A stretch of DNA of 64,000 nt from an uncultured Psychrosphaera sp. GTDB taxonomy: Bacteria > Pseudomonadota > Gammaproteobacteria > Enterobacterales > Alteromonadaceae. Shown here piece after piece: positions 8,603 to 17,327 of this stretch. The notes below the pieces were generated by a model. It did not search any database, was not told the DNA's origin, and saw only the letters and a program-made list of their open reading frames with translations. Where the stretch lies: assembly GCF_947500655.1 (NCBI RefSeq), contig NZ_CANMSK010000002.1, positions 230,174 through 294,173 of the forward strand, read 5' to 3'. Position 1 is the stretch's first letter. Every line of letters starts with the position of its first letter. The position numbers and the translations under genes were made by a program.

Positions 8603-9493
8603 ATGCCTATTCAAACCTTTAAATTACTCGCCTTTATTAGTTTTGCGTTAATCGCTTTTGCTGGAAATTCCGTTTTATGTCGTTTGGCTTTGGGGCAAGG
8701 TTTAATTGATGCTTCAAGTTTTACATCAATACGCCTGTTGTCTGGCATTGTTTCTTTGCTCGTCATCAGCCTTATTTTAGTTAAAGGCAATGTTGTCAGT
8801 GTGGTACAGGAGTTTAAAAAACAAAACTCGTTAAAAACCTGGTTAGCTAGTTTAATGTTATTTGTTTATGCCGTTACTTTTTCTTATGGATATATCTCGT
8901 TAGATACAGGCACTGGGGCATTAATTTTATTTGGTTTAGTGCAACTTACAATGATCATTGTTGGTGCGTTATATGGTAATAAATTACATTTTGCAGAGTG
9001 GTTAGGGATAGCCTTAGCTTTTGTTGGTGTGATTTATCTAGTGCTTCCTAGCTTATCAACACCTTCGTTATTAGGTTTTATACTAATGGCTTTATCAGGT
9101 ATTGCTTGGGCGATTTATACATTATTAGGTAGAGGATCCAAACAGCCTATAATAGATACAACGGCAAATTTTCTGCGCACTATTCCTTTTGTACTCGTGC
9201 TAATTTTACTGACCTTTGAATACAGTAAAATTACGGACTGGGGCATGATATATGCCATCTTATCTGGGGCAGTTACTTCTGCTATTGGTTATGCACTTTG
9301 GTATCTAGTACTTAAAGATATATCAGTGACACAAGCTGCTGTGGTACAACTTTTGGTGCCAATATTAGCAGCTGTTGGTGGTGTATTATTTGTGAGTGAG
9401 CCTATTTCTATTAGGTTAGTTATCTCATCTTTATTAGTTCTCGGCGGTATTTTAATAGTAATAATGGGTCGCCGTTATTATACCAAGTCTTGA
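8603..9493 (+). CDS. EamA-family (DMT superfamily) transporter
   Basis: The 296-aa protein consists of about ten hydrophobic segments in two EamA repeats, with SFTSIRLLSGIVSLL in the first half and ALSGIAWAIYTLLGRGS and LWYLVLKDISVTQAAVVQLLVPILA in the second, typical of drug/metabolite exporters. The substrate is not predictable from sequence. It sits alone between single genes in the same direction, and no operon partner or regulatory site was seen. Confidence 0.88.
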   Translation: MPIQTFKLLAFISFALIAFAGNSVLCRLALGQGLIDASSFTSIRLLSGIVSLLVISLILVKGNVVSVVQEFKKQNSLKTWLASLMLFVYAVTFSYGYISLDTGTGALILFGLVQLTMIIVGALYGNKLHFAEWLGIALAFVGVIYLVLPSLSTPSLLGFILMALSGIAWAIYTLLGRGSKQPIIDTTANFLRTIPFVLVLILLTFEYSKITDWGMIYAILSGAVTSAIGYALWYLVLKDISVTQAAVVQLLVPILAAVGGVLFVSEPISIRLVISSLLVLGGILIVIMGRRYYTKS

Positions 9494-9561
9494 TTTTATC
9501 TTTGTTGTTGGAGCTATAAAATAGTTAAGGTTTATGTGGACAATATAATAGGCAGTATTAA

Positions 9562-9891
9562 ATGAATGTAGCAAGCTCAGTTCAAGTGATGTTTCGATTT
9601 TTATCACTTAATCGTATGCAGAGTTTTACGCTAAATAAAGAGTTAATGGATGCTTATTGCATTGAGGTCGAAGAGAAAAAGCAGTACATAGGCATGGTGC
9701 CTTTAACGCCAATGAGCCTTAACGATATTATCGATTTTTATATTAAGCAACAACTGACATTGGATGATTGTGATATTTCGATAATGGTTAACATGGAGAA
9801 GGTTAATGTTAGTCAACCGATCCCTAAAATTGTTAGCGACATGTTAAAACATATCGAATGTTCAATGTCAGTTGTACTCACGCAAGACTAG
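9562..9891 (+). CDS. Hypothetical protein, 109 aa
   Basis: I recognise no family. The protein has no signal peptide or membrane segment, is mixed alpha/beta in composition, contains Cys in ..DAYCIEVEEK.., LDDCDIS and IECSMSV, and many Met. Codon use resembles the neighbouring genes, and the ATG is 68 bases after the EamA stop. Being a well-formed ORF in an otherwise empty gap, it is probably expressed, but no function can be given. Confidence 0.6.
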   Translation: MNVASSVQVMFRFLSLNRMQSFTLNKELMDAYCIEVEEKKQYIGMVPLTPMSLNDIIDFYIKQQLTLDDCDISIMVNMEKVNVSQPIPKIVSDMLKHIECSMSVVLTQD

Positions 9892-10052
9892 CGATAAGGC
9901 GGTAAGCAGTAAAGTGTATCCTTGTATGGTAATTAGTCATATAGAATAGAGCTACTTTGTGGCATAGTCCTGACACTTCAATCTGTCGACTAAAGTCATT
10001 TATGATTGTTGGTAAATTCATTAATGACTTAAACTTTAGGAAACGTTAGCTC

Positions 10053-10349
10053 ATGTCTGATTTGATCCCAATAGAGGATATATCTGAGATAAATCCAGAT
10101 GTAACTTGTTCCACTTGCCGAGCAAACTGTTGCAAGTTGGAGGTCATGTTGATCACGGAAACTGGCGTTCCACCGCGGTACATTAAAACCGACAAATGGG
10201 GTTCAGAAGTCATGTTAAGACTGGATGATGGTTGGTGTGCTGCGTTAGACCGAGACACACATATGTGCAGTATTTATGAAGTTCGTCCGCTTATTTGTAG
10301 AGAGTTTGAAATGGGTTCTTTTGAGTGTATAGAAGAGCGCAACGATTAA
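10053..10349 (+). CDS. YkgJ-type cysteine cluster protein
   Basis: The 98-aa soluble protein carries the Cys pattern of the YkgJ/UPF0153 zinc- or iron-chelating family: CSTCRANCCKLE (residues 23-34), GWCAALDRDTHMCSIYEVRPLICREFEMG (about 69-97). The conserved C-x2-C-x3-CC and RP-x2-CR.F elements are all present. The biochemical role of the family is unsettled. RBS TAGGAAACG precedes the ATG. The SDR-like gene follows after 29 bases and may be co-transcribed. Confidence 0.82.
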   Translation: MSDLIPIEDISEINPDVTCSTCRANCCKLEVMLITETGVPPRYIKTDKWGSEVMLRLDDGWCAALDRDTHMCSIYEVRPLICREFEMGSFECIEERND

Positions 10350-10378
10350 TTTTAATGTTAACTATAAAAATTTAAGTA

Positions 10379-11215
10379 ATGTTGTATATGGATTTCAATA
10401 AGATCAAAAAGCATAAAATTAGTATATTAGGTGGCGGTTGGTTGGGTTATCCGTTGGCTCAAACGTTAAGTGAGCTTGGAGCTTGGGTTAATCTCGCTAC
10501 TCGTTCTCAACAGAGATTAGATACTTATAAGCTTGCGTCAAATGTAGAAAGTTTTTTAATTGATATCGAAAATTTACAAGAGAAGCTACAACAAAATATC
10601 GCTGCTTTTTTATCAGCTGATATTTTAATTGTTAATATAACGAATAAAAATATTCCTGCATTTGCTGAATTCATTCACTTGATAGAAAAGTCCTCGATTA
10701 AACACGTGATGTTTATTAGCTCCACTTCCGTTTATCCAGATAATAATTCAATTATTTCAGAAGATGATGGTATTGAATTAACTGATCATCCTTTATCTCA
10801 AATAGAAAACTTATTTAAACAAGCTAAAACGTTTACCACCACTGTTGTTCGTTTTAGTGGGCTTATTGGTTATGAACGTCATCCTGGCCGTTTTTTTCGT
10901 AACGGAAAAACGATTAAAAATGCACAAGCTAAAGTAAATCTTATTCATCGTGATGATTGCCTTAATATACTGGTTCAAATAATCAATGATGATGTTTGGG
11001 GAGAGAGTTTTAATGTATGTTCAGATGCCCACCCAAACAAACAAGAATTTTATACTTATGCAGCTGAATCGTTAGGGGTGGAACCTGCCAAATGTGATGT
11101 GGAAACCACACCATTATTTAAAATAATTGATAATACAAAAATAAAAAACAAGTTGAATTATCAGTTTATTTATCCAGATGTAATGGCACTAGATTTCAGT
11201 AAAGTTGAGTGCTGA
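10379..11215 (+). CDS. NAD(P)-binding SDR/epimerase-like protein (YeeZ-like)
   Basis: The 278-aa protein begins with a Rossmann dinucleotide motif ISILGGGWLGYPLAQTL (about residues 12-28), continues with ADILIVNITNK and FISSTSVYP (the SSTSVY segment of extended SDRs), and has GLIGYERHPGRFFRNGK in the C-terminal half. It resembles the E. coli YeeZ group, whose reaction is unknown. The classic YxxxK is not evident in its usual place. Two start codons are close together (10379 and 10388); the second, MDFNKIKK, is equally plausible. Confidence 0.8.
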   Translation: MLYMDFNKIKKHKISILGGGWLGYPLAQTLSELGAWVNLATRSQQRLDTYKLASNVESFLIDIENLQEKLQQNIAAFLSADILIVNITNKNIPAFAEFIHLIEKSSIKHVMFISSTSVYPDNNSIISEDDGIELTDHPLSQIENLFKQAKTFTTTVVRFSGLIGYERHPGRFFRNGKTIKNAQAKVNLIHRDDCLNILVQIINDDVWGESFNVCSDAHPNKQEFYTYAAESLGVEPAKCDVETTPLFKIIDNTKIKNKLNYQFIYPDVMALDFSKVEC

Positions 11216-11283
11216 ACAACATTTTTAAATAATGTGAAAAGCAAATGATCTAAAAATAGAGCGAATTAGCTCGTTAATTTCTC

Positions 11284-12189
11284 TTATTTAGCGGGCGGCT
11301 CTACTGAAAATGAATACCATAATTCTTCACGTTCCAATGGTGTTTTACTAGGTAATACCGGATTACCTACGTTAATTATGGTTCTATTTTTTAAATCCGC
11401 CTTTTTAATGCTTTTGCCATAATATTGCTCAAATGTTTTTTGTAAAATACCTTTCTTAACCAACTCCTCCAATCCCCACTGTATACGCTGTGCTATTTTT
11501 GGTGTAGTTTTTGATACAAACATATAAAAAGGCGATGGAATATATAATGCTAATCTTGGTTCAACTGCTAAGTTTGGAAATGAATTTTTTCTGATCTCAA
11601 TTTCATCGTATATTTCATGAATTCCTCTGGGGATATAATCAAACCTATTTTTATCTAACATGGCAAAAATAGAATCATAAGAATAGGCGTCCGAAATAGT
11701 AAAACCTAATACTTCGAATGTTTTACGTGTTCGCCAACTTTTACGCAAGCCAATAGTGAGCTGTTTAAGTTGCTCTAGATTATTAATATTATTGAAAGCT
11801 TCTGAATTGGATTTATTGATAGCTAATAAACGGTAACTAAAAATACCTCGTCTTAGCGGAATACGAATTGGAATGCTATTTTCCTCCCATTCTTCCGTCG
11901 ACAAAGCCATGGCTACATTTATAAACTCACCCTTTGTAAGTTCTTTTAATGTTTGATGGTTAGGAATAGAAAAGCCTGCGGTTTCAATTTTGTAAGGACC
12001 AAATTTATTACGCCCAATACTTAATGCTTTATTTAGAATGTTGTAGGTATATTTAGTTCTAATATCTATTTCTGACTGACCTTTGTTAACTTTTATTTTA
12101 TCTAAAGCCAGAACAGAACTTGAAGCAAATAAGCTAAATAACAAGATGATGGAATACACAAACGATGAGATATGAAGATTAATAAACAT
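11284..12189 (-). CDS. Periplasmic solute-binding-like protein (family 3 type)
   Basis: The 301-aa protein has a signal peptide (hydrophobic residues 8-27, cleavage likely after SSVLA) and then a PBPb-like two-lobe fold: LKQLTIGLRKSWRTRKTFEVLG, YDSIFAMLDKNRFDYIPRG and IPSPFYMFVSKTTPKIAQRIQWGLEEL are typical of extracellular solute-binding proteins. No permease or ATPase gene adjoins it, so it may be a stand-alone sensor or an orphan. Many marine gammaproteobacteria carry such orphan copies. The ligand is unknown. Confidence 0.78.
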   Translation of the reverse strand: MFINLHISSFVYSIILLFSLFASSSVLALDKIKVNKGQSEIDIRTKYTYNILNKALSIGRNKFGPYKIETAGFSIPNHQTLKELTKGEFINVAMALSTEEWEENSIPIRIPLRRGIFSYRLLAINKSNSEAFNNINNLEQLKQLTIGLRKSWRTRKTFEVLGFTISDAYSYDSIFAMLDKNRFDYIPRGIHEIYDEIEIRKNSFPNLAVEPRLALYIPSPFYMFVSKTTPKIAQRIQWGLEELVKKGILQKTFEQYYGKSIKKADLKNRTIINVGNPVLPSKTPLEREELWYSFSVEPPAK

Positions 12190-12340
12190 AATTTATAAAT
12201 ATCCGATAAAAGTAAGGCAGACTACAGAGCTAAAACAACAAAATACACTAACTAACCTAATAGATGAAAAAATCAGTTCTACTAAACTATAGATGGATTT
12301 GTTGTGTTTGGCTAGCCTCAACATATTTAAGGAGTTAAGT

Positions 12341-13321
12341 TTAAAACTCGAATACAGCGTTACGGTTTAACCACATAGTTTCAGCTTGCTGTAATGCTTG
12401 TTCAACACTTATGGACTCTAACAAAGTTAAGTAAGTGGCAATTGTGCCAATAATTGATTGTGTCGCATATTCAAATTGTAATTCGCCGGTCCAACACTGT
12501 TTCAACTCTAACGGTTTCAGTTCTCTTGGTTTTATTTGCCAGTTAGGTAATAAGGTTGGAAATTCATAAGATGATATTTCGCCATTATTAATAAGGTGTT
12601 GGATAAAACCTCGTTCAGGATTTACTTCTACTTCTCCTCCTTCGCCGCGAATACAGGATACGTGTTGGTCGCCTAATAGCTTAGCAACTTGGATATGTCT
12701 TTCATCAAAGTGACGATGAAATACACCGTGGAAGCTAGATGGTGCTGATGTCGGGTTTAACATTCTTGCTAATGTATTAGCCGGTGAACGCAGCCCAAAC
12801 AAGCTACGCATTTGAATTAGGTGATTTAACTTAGGATTTACTTGCTGTAAGTCCATATAAGCAAAATTTGTTTTATCCAGTTGCTCATTAGCTTGTTCTG
12901 CATTTTGCGATACGGGGATATTTAACGCACTGAATACTTCTGGTAAATATAAACGGTTTGAATCAGGCTCTTTACAACCATGCAAAAATATTCGTTTGCC
13001 TGACTGAGCAAGGCATAACATGGCCAATAAAAACCAAGGTAAATGACGACGTTTTCCAGCATAACATCCCATATCTAAATCAACATTAATCTGCTGAATA
13101 GCTGTTGGTGTGTGTTCACGGGTTGCCTTAACAAATCCCGCAAGTTCTTCGGCAGACTCCTCTCTGACTCGCAGCAACATTAAAAAAGCGCCAATTTGCT
13201 CAGGCTGAGCTTGGCCTTTTAACAAAATATCAAAGGCATCGTAAGCCTGAACTTTTGTTAAGTATTTACCGGCATTTTTACCTTTACCAATGAGTTTAAT
13301 GTACTGTGAGAATTCATTCAT
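12341..13321 (-). CDS. ybiB: YbiB/TrpD2-type glycosyltransferase-3 family protein
   Basis: The start is taken as ATG 13321 (MNEFSQYIKLIGKGKNAGKYL); the longer reading would overlap cobA. The 326-aa product has the anthranilate phosphoribosyltransferase-like fold (LTKVQAYDAFDILLKGQAQPEQIGAFLMLLRVREESAEELAGF at the N-terminus, RSPANTLARMLNP in the middle, and GEGGEVEVNP). It lacks obvious TrpD active-site residues, as in E. coli YbiB (TrpD2), a nucleic-acid-binding homologue. It is the last gene of nasA-cobA-ybiB; why it is tied to nitrate assimilation is not known. Confidence 0.83.
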   Translation of the reverse strand: MNEFSQYIKLIGKGKNAGKYLTKVQAYDAFDILLKGQAQPEQIGAFLMLLRVREESAEELAGFVKATREHTPTAIQQINVDLDMGCYAGKRRHLPWFLLAMLCLAQSGKRIFLHGCKEPDSNRLYLPEVFSALNIPVSQNAEQANEQLDKTNFAYMDLQQVNPKLNHLIQMRSLFGLRSPANTLARMLNPTSAPSSFHGVFHRHFDERHIQVAKLLGDQHVSCIRGEGGEVEVNPERGFIQHLINNGEISSYEFPTLLPNWQIKPRELKPLELKQCWTGELQFEYATQSIIGTIATYLTLLESISVEQALQQAETMWLNRNAVFEF

Positions 13322-13337
13322 TTTTATTGTTTTACCG

Positions 13338-14228
13338 TTACGCAGCAGCGTGTGTTGACTTTGCATGCAGCAAATCAATATTAACCTGTGCTTGGTAATT
13401 TATAACATCGCCCACCACAATCAAAGCAGGACCTATAATATTTTCACTATTTAATACTTGCTCAATATCAGCCAAGTTAGAAATGTAAGTTTTTTGGTTG
13501 TTTGTGGTGCCTTGGTCAATAATAGCCATTGGTGTTGTTGCGGTTTTTCCATGAGTTATCAAGTTGTCGGCGATCAGTTTTACTTTATTTAAACCCATGT
13601 AAAATACTAATGTATCATTAGATTCAGCATAATTTTTCCAGTCGGATTGGATTTCATCACTTTTAAAATGTGCAGTAATAAAGCGAACTGAGTGGGCACA
13701 ATCTCTGTGTGTAAGAGGTATACCTGACCAAGCTGCGCAACCAGAGGCTGCTGTTACGCCGGGTACAATCGCAAAGTCTATATTATGCTGTTGTAGATGC
13801 TCAATTTCTTCTGCTGCTCGGCCAAATATAGATGGGTCACCACCTTTTAAACGTACGACATCTTGTCCTGCAAGCGCGCGTTCTGATAACAACTGACAAA
13901 TCTCATCTTGCGTCATGCTATGACGACCACATTTTTTACCAACAAATACTTTCTCTACATTTTTTGGGATCATGTTTACGATGTCAGGGCTTACTAACCA
14001 GTCATACATTACAACGTCAGCAGTTTGTAATAAACGATAGGCTTTTAATGTTAATAACTCAGCATCTCCAGGACCTGAACCAACTAAATGAACATGGCCA
14101 ACTTTATTGCTTGTTTTAGCTAGCTTAGCCTTATGACGACTTGTAAACTTGCTGTCTTTTTTTGTTAAATCAAAACTAAGTAAACGGAAAATAGCTAAAT
14201 GGGATAAATTAAACGTTAAATTAAACAT
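13338..14228 (-). CDS. cobA: Uroporphyrinogen-III C-methyltransferase (SUMT)
   Basis: The 296-aa protein has SUMT signatures: VHLVGSGPGDAELLTLKA (about residue 45), VRLKGGDPSIFGR and VPGVTAASGCAAWSGIPLTHRD. It methylates uroporphyrinogen III twice with SAM to give precorrin-2, the siroheme precursor needed by assimilatory nitrite reductase. An N-terminal extension of roughly 40 residues precedes the domain. The gene starts 11 bases after nasA, which places siroheme synthesis in the nitrate operon, a standard arrangement. Confidence 0.93.
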   Translation of the reverse strand: MFNLTFNLSHLAIFRLLSFDLTKKDSKFTSRHKAKLAKTSNKVGHVHLVGSGPGDAELLTLKAYRLLQTADVVMYDWLVSPDIVNMIPKNVEKVFVGKKCGRHSMTQDEICQLLSERALAGQDVVRLKGGDPSIFGRAAEEIEHLQQHNIDFAIVPGVTAASGCAAWSGIPLTHRDCAHSVRFITAHFKSDEIQSDWKNYAESNDTLVFYMGLNKVKLIADNLITHGKTATTPMAIIDQGTTNNQKTYISNLADIEQVLNSENIIGPALIVVGDVINYQAQVNIDLLHAKSTHAAA

Positions 14229-14239
14229 AATGCACCTGC

Positions 14240-16999
14240 CTATATTTCTGTAATTGGGATTTGAACAAACTTATTACCATTTTTTATGTTTGGCTTTTTA
14301 ACCGATAATGAGTTTGCTGTTGGAGTACTTGTCTGTGCGTGTTCGTTAATTAATGTTCTTAGTTCACTTTTACATGATCCGCAGTTGGTTCCACATTTAA
14401 GACGTTCACCAAGCAATTCGGTGGTGTTGTCGTTGTGCTCTACAATTGCATTGATAATTTGGGTTTCGCCGACTTTAAAGCAGCTACATATTGTTTTGCC
14501 GTTTAAGAAATTTTGCTCTACGTCAGCACGTAAAATTCGGTTGATTTGTTCCACTGTTACAGCTGATTTAGCAAATAAACTTTCAACCCAATCGGCATTT
14601 ATTTCAGGTTTGTAATCTGCTAAAAATGCAGCGAACTGTAATTTGTCATCGTTATCAATACAAAGCACAGTTCGAAGTCCGCTTTGACTATTTTCAAAAT
14701 AACTCCAGTTACCCGAAACGTCAGCGTTATCGCGACACCAGTTTATGGCTAAATCTATCGACTCAGGCGTTGCGCAAATATATTCAAAACCAGACGCTAT
14801 TTTTACTTTTGCCCAGTAATCACTTTGCGGTTCAAATTCTGTAACTGAGAAACATTGAATGAATTGTTTGGTGCTATATTTTTCTACTTTTACTATCGTA
14901 TATTTACATTCTGGTTGACCGGAAATAGGATCAACAAACGAGCCAAAACATTTAGCGATATTGGCGGTTGGTGCGGTTAATTGGCTCCAGTGAATCGGCG
15001 CAAATAAGTTACCTTTTTGTAAGCCTTTATCAAATTGTAACGGCAATATAACTTCGCCATAAGGACTACTTACTTTTACTAAATCAGATTTAGTTAGCCC
15101 TAAATTTTCAGCTTCTTCTGGACGGATAAATAAAAATGGTTCTTTCATATTTTTGGCTAAAGCCGCTGACTTTCCGGTGCGACTCATGGTGTGCCATTGG
15201 TCTCTTAATCGGCCAGAATTTAAAATAAACGGGTGCTCTGTACTTGGTGTTTGTTGCGGTAATTGCGCAACTACATTTATAAACTGAGCCTTTTGCGATG
15301 GTGTGTAAAATAATCCATCATCAAAAATATGCTGACGGCCATTTGGGTATTCTTCATTAACAGGCCACTGTATTGGAGTTAAACGGTTATATTCATTTAA
15401 TGATAACCGAGATAAACCTGAAATATCGAAATCACGAACGGCATAGCCATCAGTGCCATTTTTATAACCCGACAAACTTGCATGTTCTTTAAATATGTCG
15501 GCTGAATGTTGATAATTAAAATGTTCTGTAAATCCCATTTTATGAGCGACATCACGAATTATCTGCCAGTCATGCTTGGCTTCACCTGGAGCTTGCATCA
15601 ACCCCATTTGGCGTGAAATTCTACGTTCAGAGTTAGTTACTGTGCCGTCTTTTTCACCCCAAGTTGTGGCGGGTAATTTTACGTGTGCGTAGGTGAGCGT
15701 ATCGTTCTTTTCCATGCATTCAGATACCACAACAAAATCACATTTTTTAAGCGCCTGTTCCACGACATTTCTGTTGGGCATACTCACTAACGGATTAGTT
15801 GCCATGATCCAAACCGCTTTGATTTGACCTGAATTAATTTGGTCGAATAAATCAATGGCTTTTGCTCCTGCCTTTTGGCAAATAGTTGGAGATTGCCAAA
15901 AATATTGTACTAAATCTCGATGACTTTTGTCTTCAATGTTCATGTGCGCGGCTAGCATATTAGCTAATCCACCAACTTCACGACCGCCCATCGCATTAGG
16001 CTGCCCTGTGATAGAAAAAGGTCCAGAACCTAATTTACCAATTTTTCCAGTGGCTAAATGGCAATTAATAATTGCGTTACACTTATCTACGCCTTGGCTA
16101 GATTGATTAACGCCTTGGGAATAAAAAGTGACGGCAGATTTAGAGCTAGAAAATAACTGATAAAATTGTTCTAACTGCTTAGCAGGTAAATCACATAATA
16201 AAGCGGTAGTTTTAATATCACAGTTAGCAACGCCTGCTGCCGTTGCCTCCCAACCTTCACAATAATTGGCAATGTAATCATTATCTAATGCATCATGCTC
16301 AATTAAGTAATGTAATAAACCATTAAATAAAGCAACGTCACTACCAGCTTTAAGAGGTAAGTGAGTATCTGCTAATTCTGCTGTGGCTGAGCGCCTTGGG
16401 TCAATAACGATGATTTTGACGTTAGGGTTCTTGAGCTTGGCTTTTTCCATACGCTGAAATAAAACTGGGTGTGTCCAAGCTGCGTTAGAGCCTACTAAGA
16501 CTAGAAGCTCCGTATTGTCTAAATCTTCATAACTACAAGGAACAGTGTCAGAGCCAAACGCACGTTTATATCCGGCAACCGCAGAAGACATACATAAACG
16601 AGAGTTAGTATCTATATTGGCTGAACCAATAAAGCCTTTCATTAGTTTATTAGCAATATAATAGTCTTCAGTTAGGATTTGCCCAGATACATAAAACGCG
16701 ACTGAATCAGGGCCAAACTCATTAATTATTTGACTGAATTTATCTGCAACATATTGAGTTGCTTGTGGCCAATCTACTTGTTTGTTATCAATCATTGGAT
16801 GTAATAAGCGTCCATCATGATCAACGGTTTCAATTAAGTTTGAGCCTTTAACGCATAAACGGCCAAGATTAGCTGGATGAGTTTCAGTACCACTAACCGC
16901 ACTTGGAATTCCATTTGTAGTGGTAACATCCACTCCACAACCTACCCCACAATATGGGCAACTTGATTTAATAATTTTCTGTTCAAATTGTTGGGTCAT
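14240..16999 (-). CDS. nasA: Assimilatory nitrate reductase catalytic subunit
   Basis: The 919-aa molybdopterin oxidoreductase begins with the [4Fe-4S] motif CPYCGVGCGVDV (residues 14-25) with the fourth Cys near 49 (LCVKGS). Mo-bis-MGD-domain motifs follow (NIDTNSRLCMSSAVAGYKRAFG, PNAMGGREVGGLANML) and a C-terminal MopB_CT domain (GRLRDQWHTMSRTGKSA). The last about 90 residues hold a BFD-like [2Fe-2S] domain (CSCFKVGE.., CGTNCGSCKSELR) that would pass electrons in. There is no signal peptide, as expected for the cytoplasmic assimilatory enzyme. It heads nasA-cobA-ybiB behind an ANTAR-type leader. Confidence 0.95.
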   Translation of the reverse strand: MTQQFEQKIIKSSCPYCGVGCGVDVTTTNGIPSAVSGTETHPANLGRLCVKGSNLIETVDHDGRLLHPMIDNKQVDWPQATQYVADKFSQIINEFGPDSVAFYVSGQILTEDYYIANKLMKGFIGSANIDTNSRLCMSSAVAGYKRAFGSDTVPCSYEDLDNTELLVLVGSNAAWTHPVLFQRMEKAKLKNPNVKIIVIDPRRSATAELADTHLPLKAGSDVALFNGLLHYLIEHDALDNDYIANYCEGWEATAAGVANCDIKTTALLCDLPAKQLEQFYQLFSSSKSAVTFYSQGVNQSSQGVDKCNAIINCHLATGKIGKLGSGPFSITGQPNAMGGREVGGLANMLAAHMNIEDKSHRDLVQYFWQSPTICQKAGAKAIDLFDQINSGQIKAVWIMATNPLVSMPNRNVVEQALKKCDFVVVSECMEKNDTLTYAHVKLPATTWGEKDGTVTNSERRISRQMGLMQAPGEAKHDWQIIRDVAHKMGFTEHFNYQHSADIFKEHASLSGYKNGTDGYAVRDFDISGLSRLSLNEYNRLTPIQWPVNEEYPNGRQHIFDDGLFYTPSQKAQFINVVAQLPQQTPSTEHPFILNSGRLRDQWHTMSRTGKSAALAKNMKEPFLFIRPEEAENLGLTKSDLVKVSSPYGEVILPLQFDKGLQKGNLFAPIHWSQLTAPTANIAKCFGSFVDPISGQPECKYTIVKVEKYSTKQFIQCFSVTEFEPQSDYWAKVKIASGFEYICATPESIDLAINWCRDNADVSGNWSYFENSQSGLRTVLCIDNDDKLQFAAFLADYKPEINADWVESLFAKSAVTVEQINRILRADVEQNFLNGKTICSCFKVGETQIINAIVEHNDNTTELLGERLKCGTNCGSCKSELRTLINEHAQTSTPTANSLSVKKPNIKNGNKFVQIPITEI

Positions 17000-17010
17000 A
17001 TTTTACTCAC

Positions 17011-17044
17011 AAAAAAAGGCGACAACCTTTTGGGAAGCGCCTTT
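17011..17044 (-). terminator. Leader attenuator terminator before nasA
   Basis: On the minus strand AAAGGCG pairs with CGCCTTT and is followed by a T-run (A-run 17011-17017 on plus). It ends about 11 bases before the nasA ATG and overlaps the second hexaloop hairpin, so it reads as a conditional terminator. Confidence 0.85.
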
Positions 17045-17078
17045 GCTTGTTTAATTAATATTTACCTCAACATTGAGG
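17035..17078 (-). promoter_or_regulatory. ANTAR-type two-hexaloop antiterminator element in the nasA leader
   Basis: Read on the minus strand, the first hairpin is CCTC-AATGTT-GAGG (17078-17065) and the second AAGC-AAAGGC-GCTT (17048-17035). Both have perfect 4-bp stems and six-base loops with A at 1 and G at 4, the conserved positions in RNA targets of ANTAR regulators. The 3' part of the second hairpin overlaps the 5' arm of the terminator, so the two are mutually exclusive. NasT, encoded just upstream at 18415-19035, is the expected binding partner, released from NasS by nitrate. Confidence 0.8.
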
Positions 17079-17168
17079 AGCTAGTGATATAGAGTTTGGT
17101 CACTCTTAGCTGATGACGAATAACCGTTTTTAATTGGTAATTTAATTATTCGGCGATAGTTATTAAGT

Positions 17169-17184
17169 AACAAGTTATATGCCA
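17169..17184 (-). promoter_or_regulatory. Candidate sigma-54 promoter for nasA
   Basis: The minus strand reads TGGCATATAACTTGTT: a good -24 element (TGGCAT) and TTG at -12 with the right spacing, but GT instead of the strongly conserved GC. Transcription would start near 17160. The partial -12 keeps this tentative; a CTATAT (-10-like) sequence nearer the leader hairpins is an alternative. Confidence 0.45.
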
Positions 17185-17268
17185 GTAACAACGAAACCAA
17201 TTAATTAGCTTAACCTTATGTTATTAATGATTTTATTTTTTATTTGGCAAATGGGTTGGGATTTTACT

Positions 17269-17285
17269 TGCACATTGTTGGTGCT
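17269..17285. promoter_or_regulatory. NtrC-like binding site upstream of nasA
   Basis: TGCACATTGTTGGTGCT agrees with TGCACY-N4-TGGTGCA except at the Y and the last base. It is nearly palindromic and lies about 115 bases upstream of the proposed nasA start of transcription. Confidence 0.7.
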
Positions 17286-17300
17286 GATCATCCATGATCA
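17285..17300 (-). repeat. Perfect TGGA-tetraloop hairpin, same kind as in the 28948 RNA
   Basis: The minus strand reads TGATCA-TGGA-TGATCA, a 6-bp stem with a TGGA loop, the same design as the five hairpins at 28948-29121. GGA in a tetraloop is the form CsrA binds. It lies just after the nasS stop and next to the NtrC-like site; a role as 3' UTR element or CsrA site is inference. Confidence 0.55.
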
Positions 17301-17327
17301 TTATTTAAAGTCACCTAATTGGGTCAT

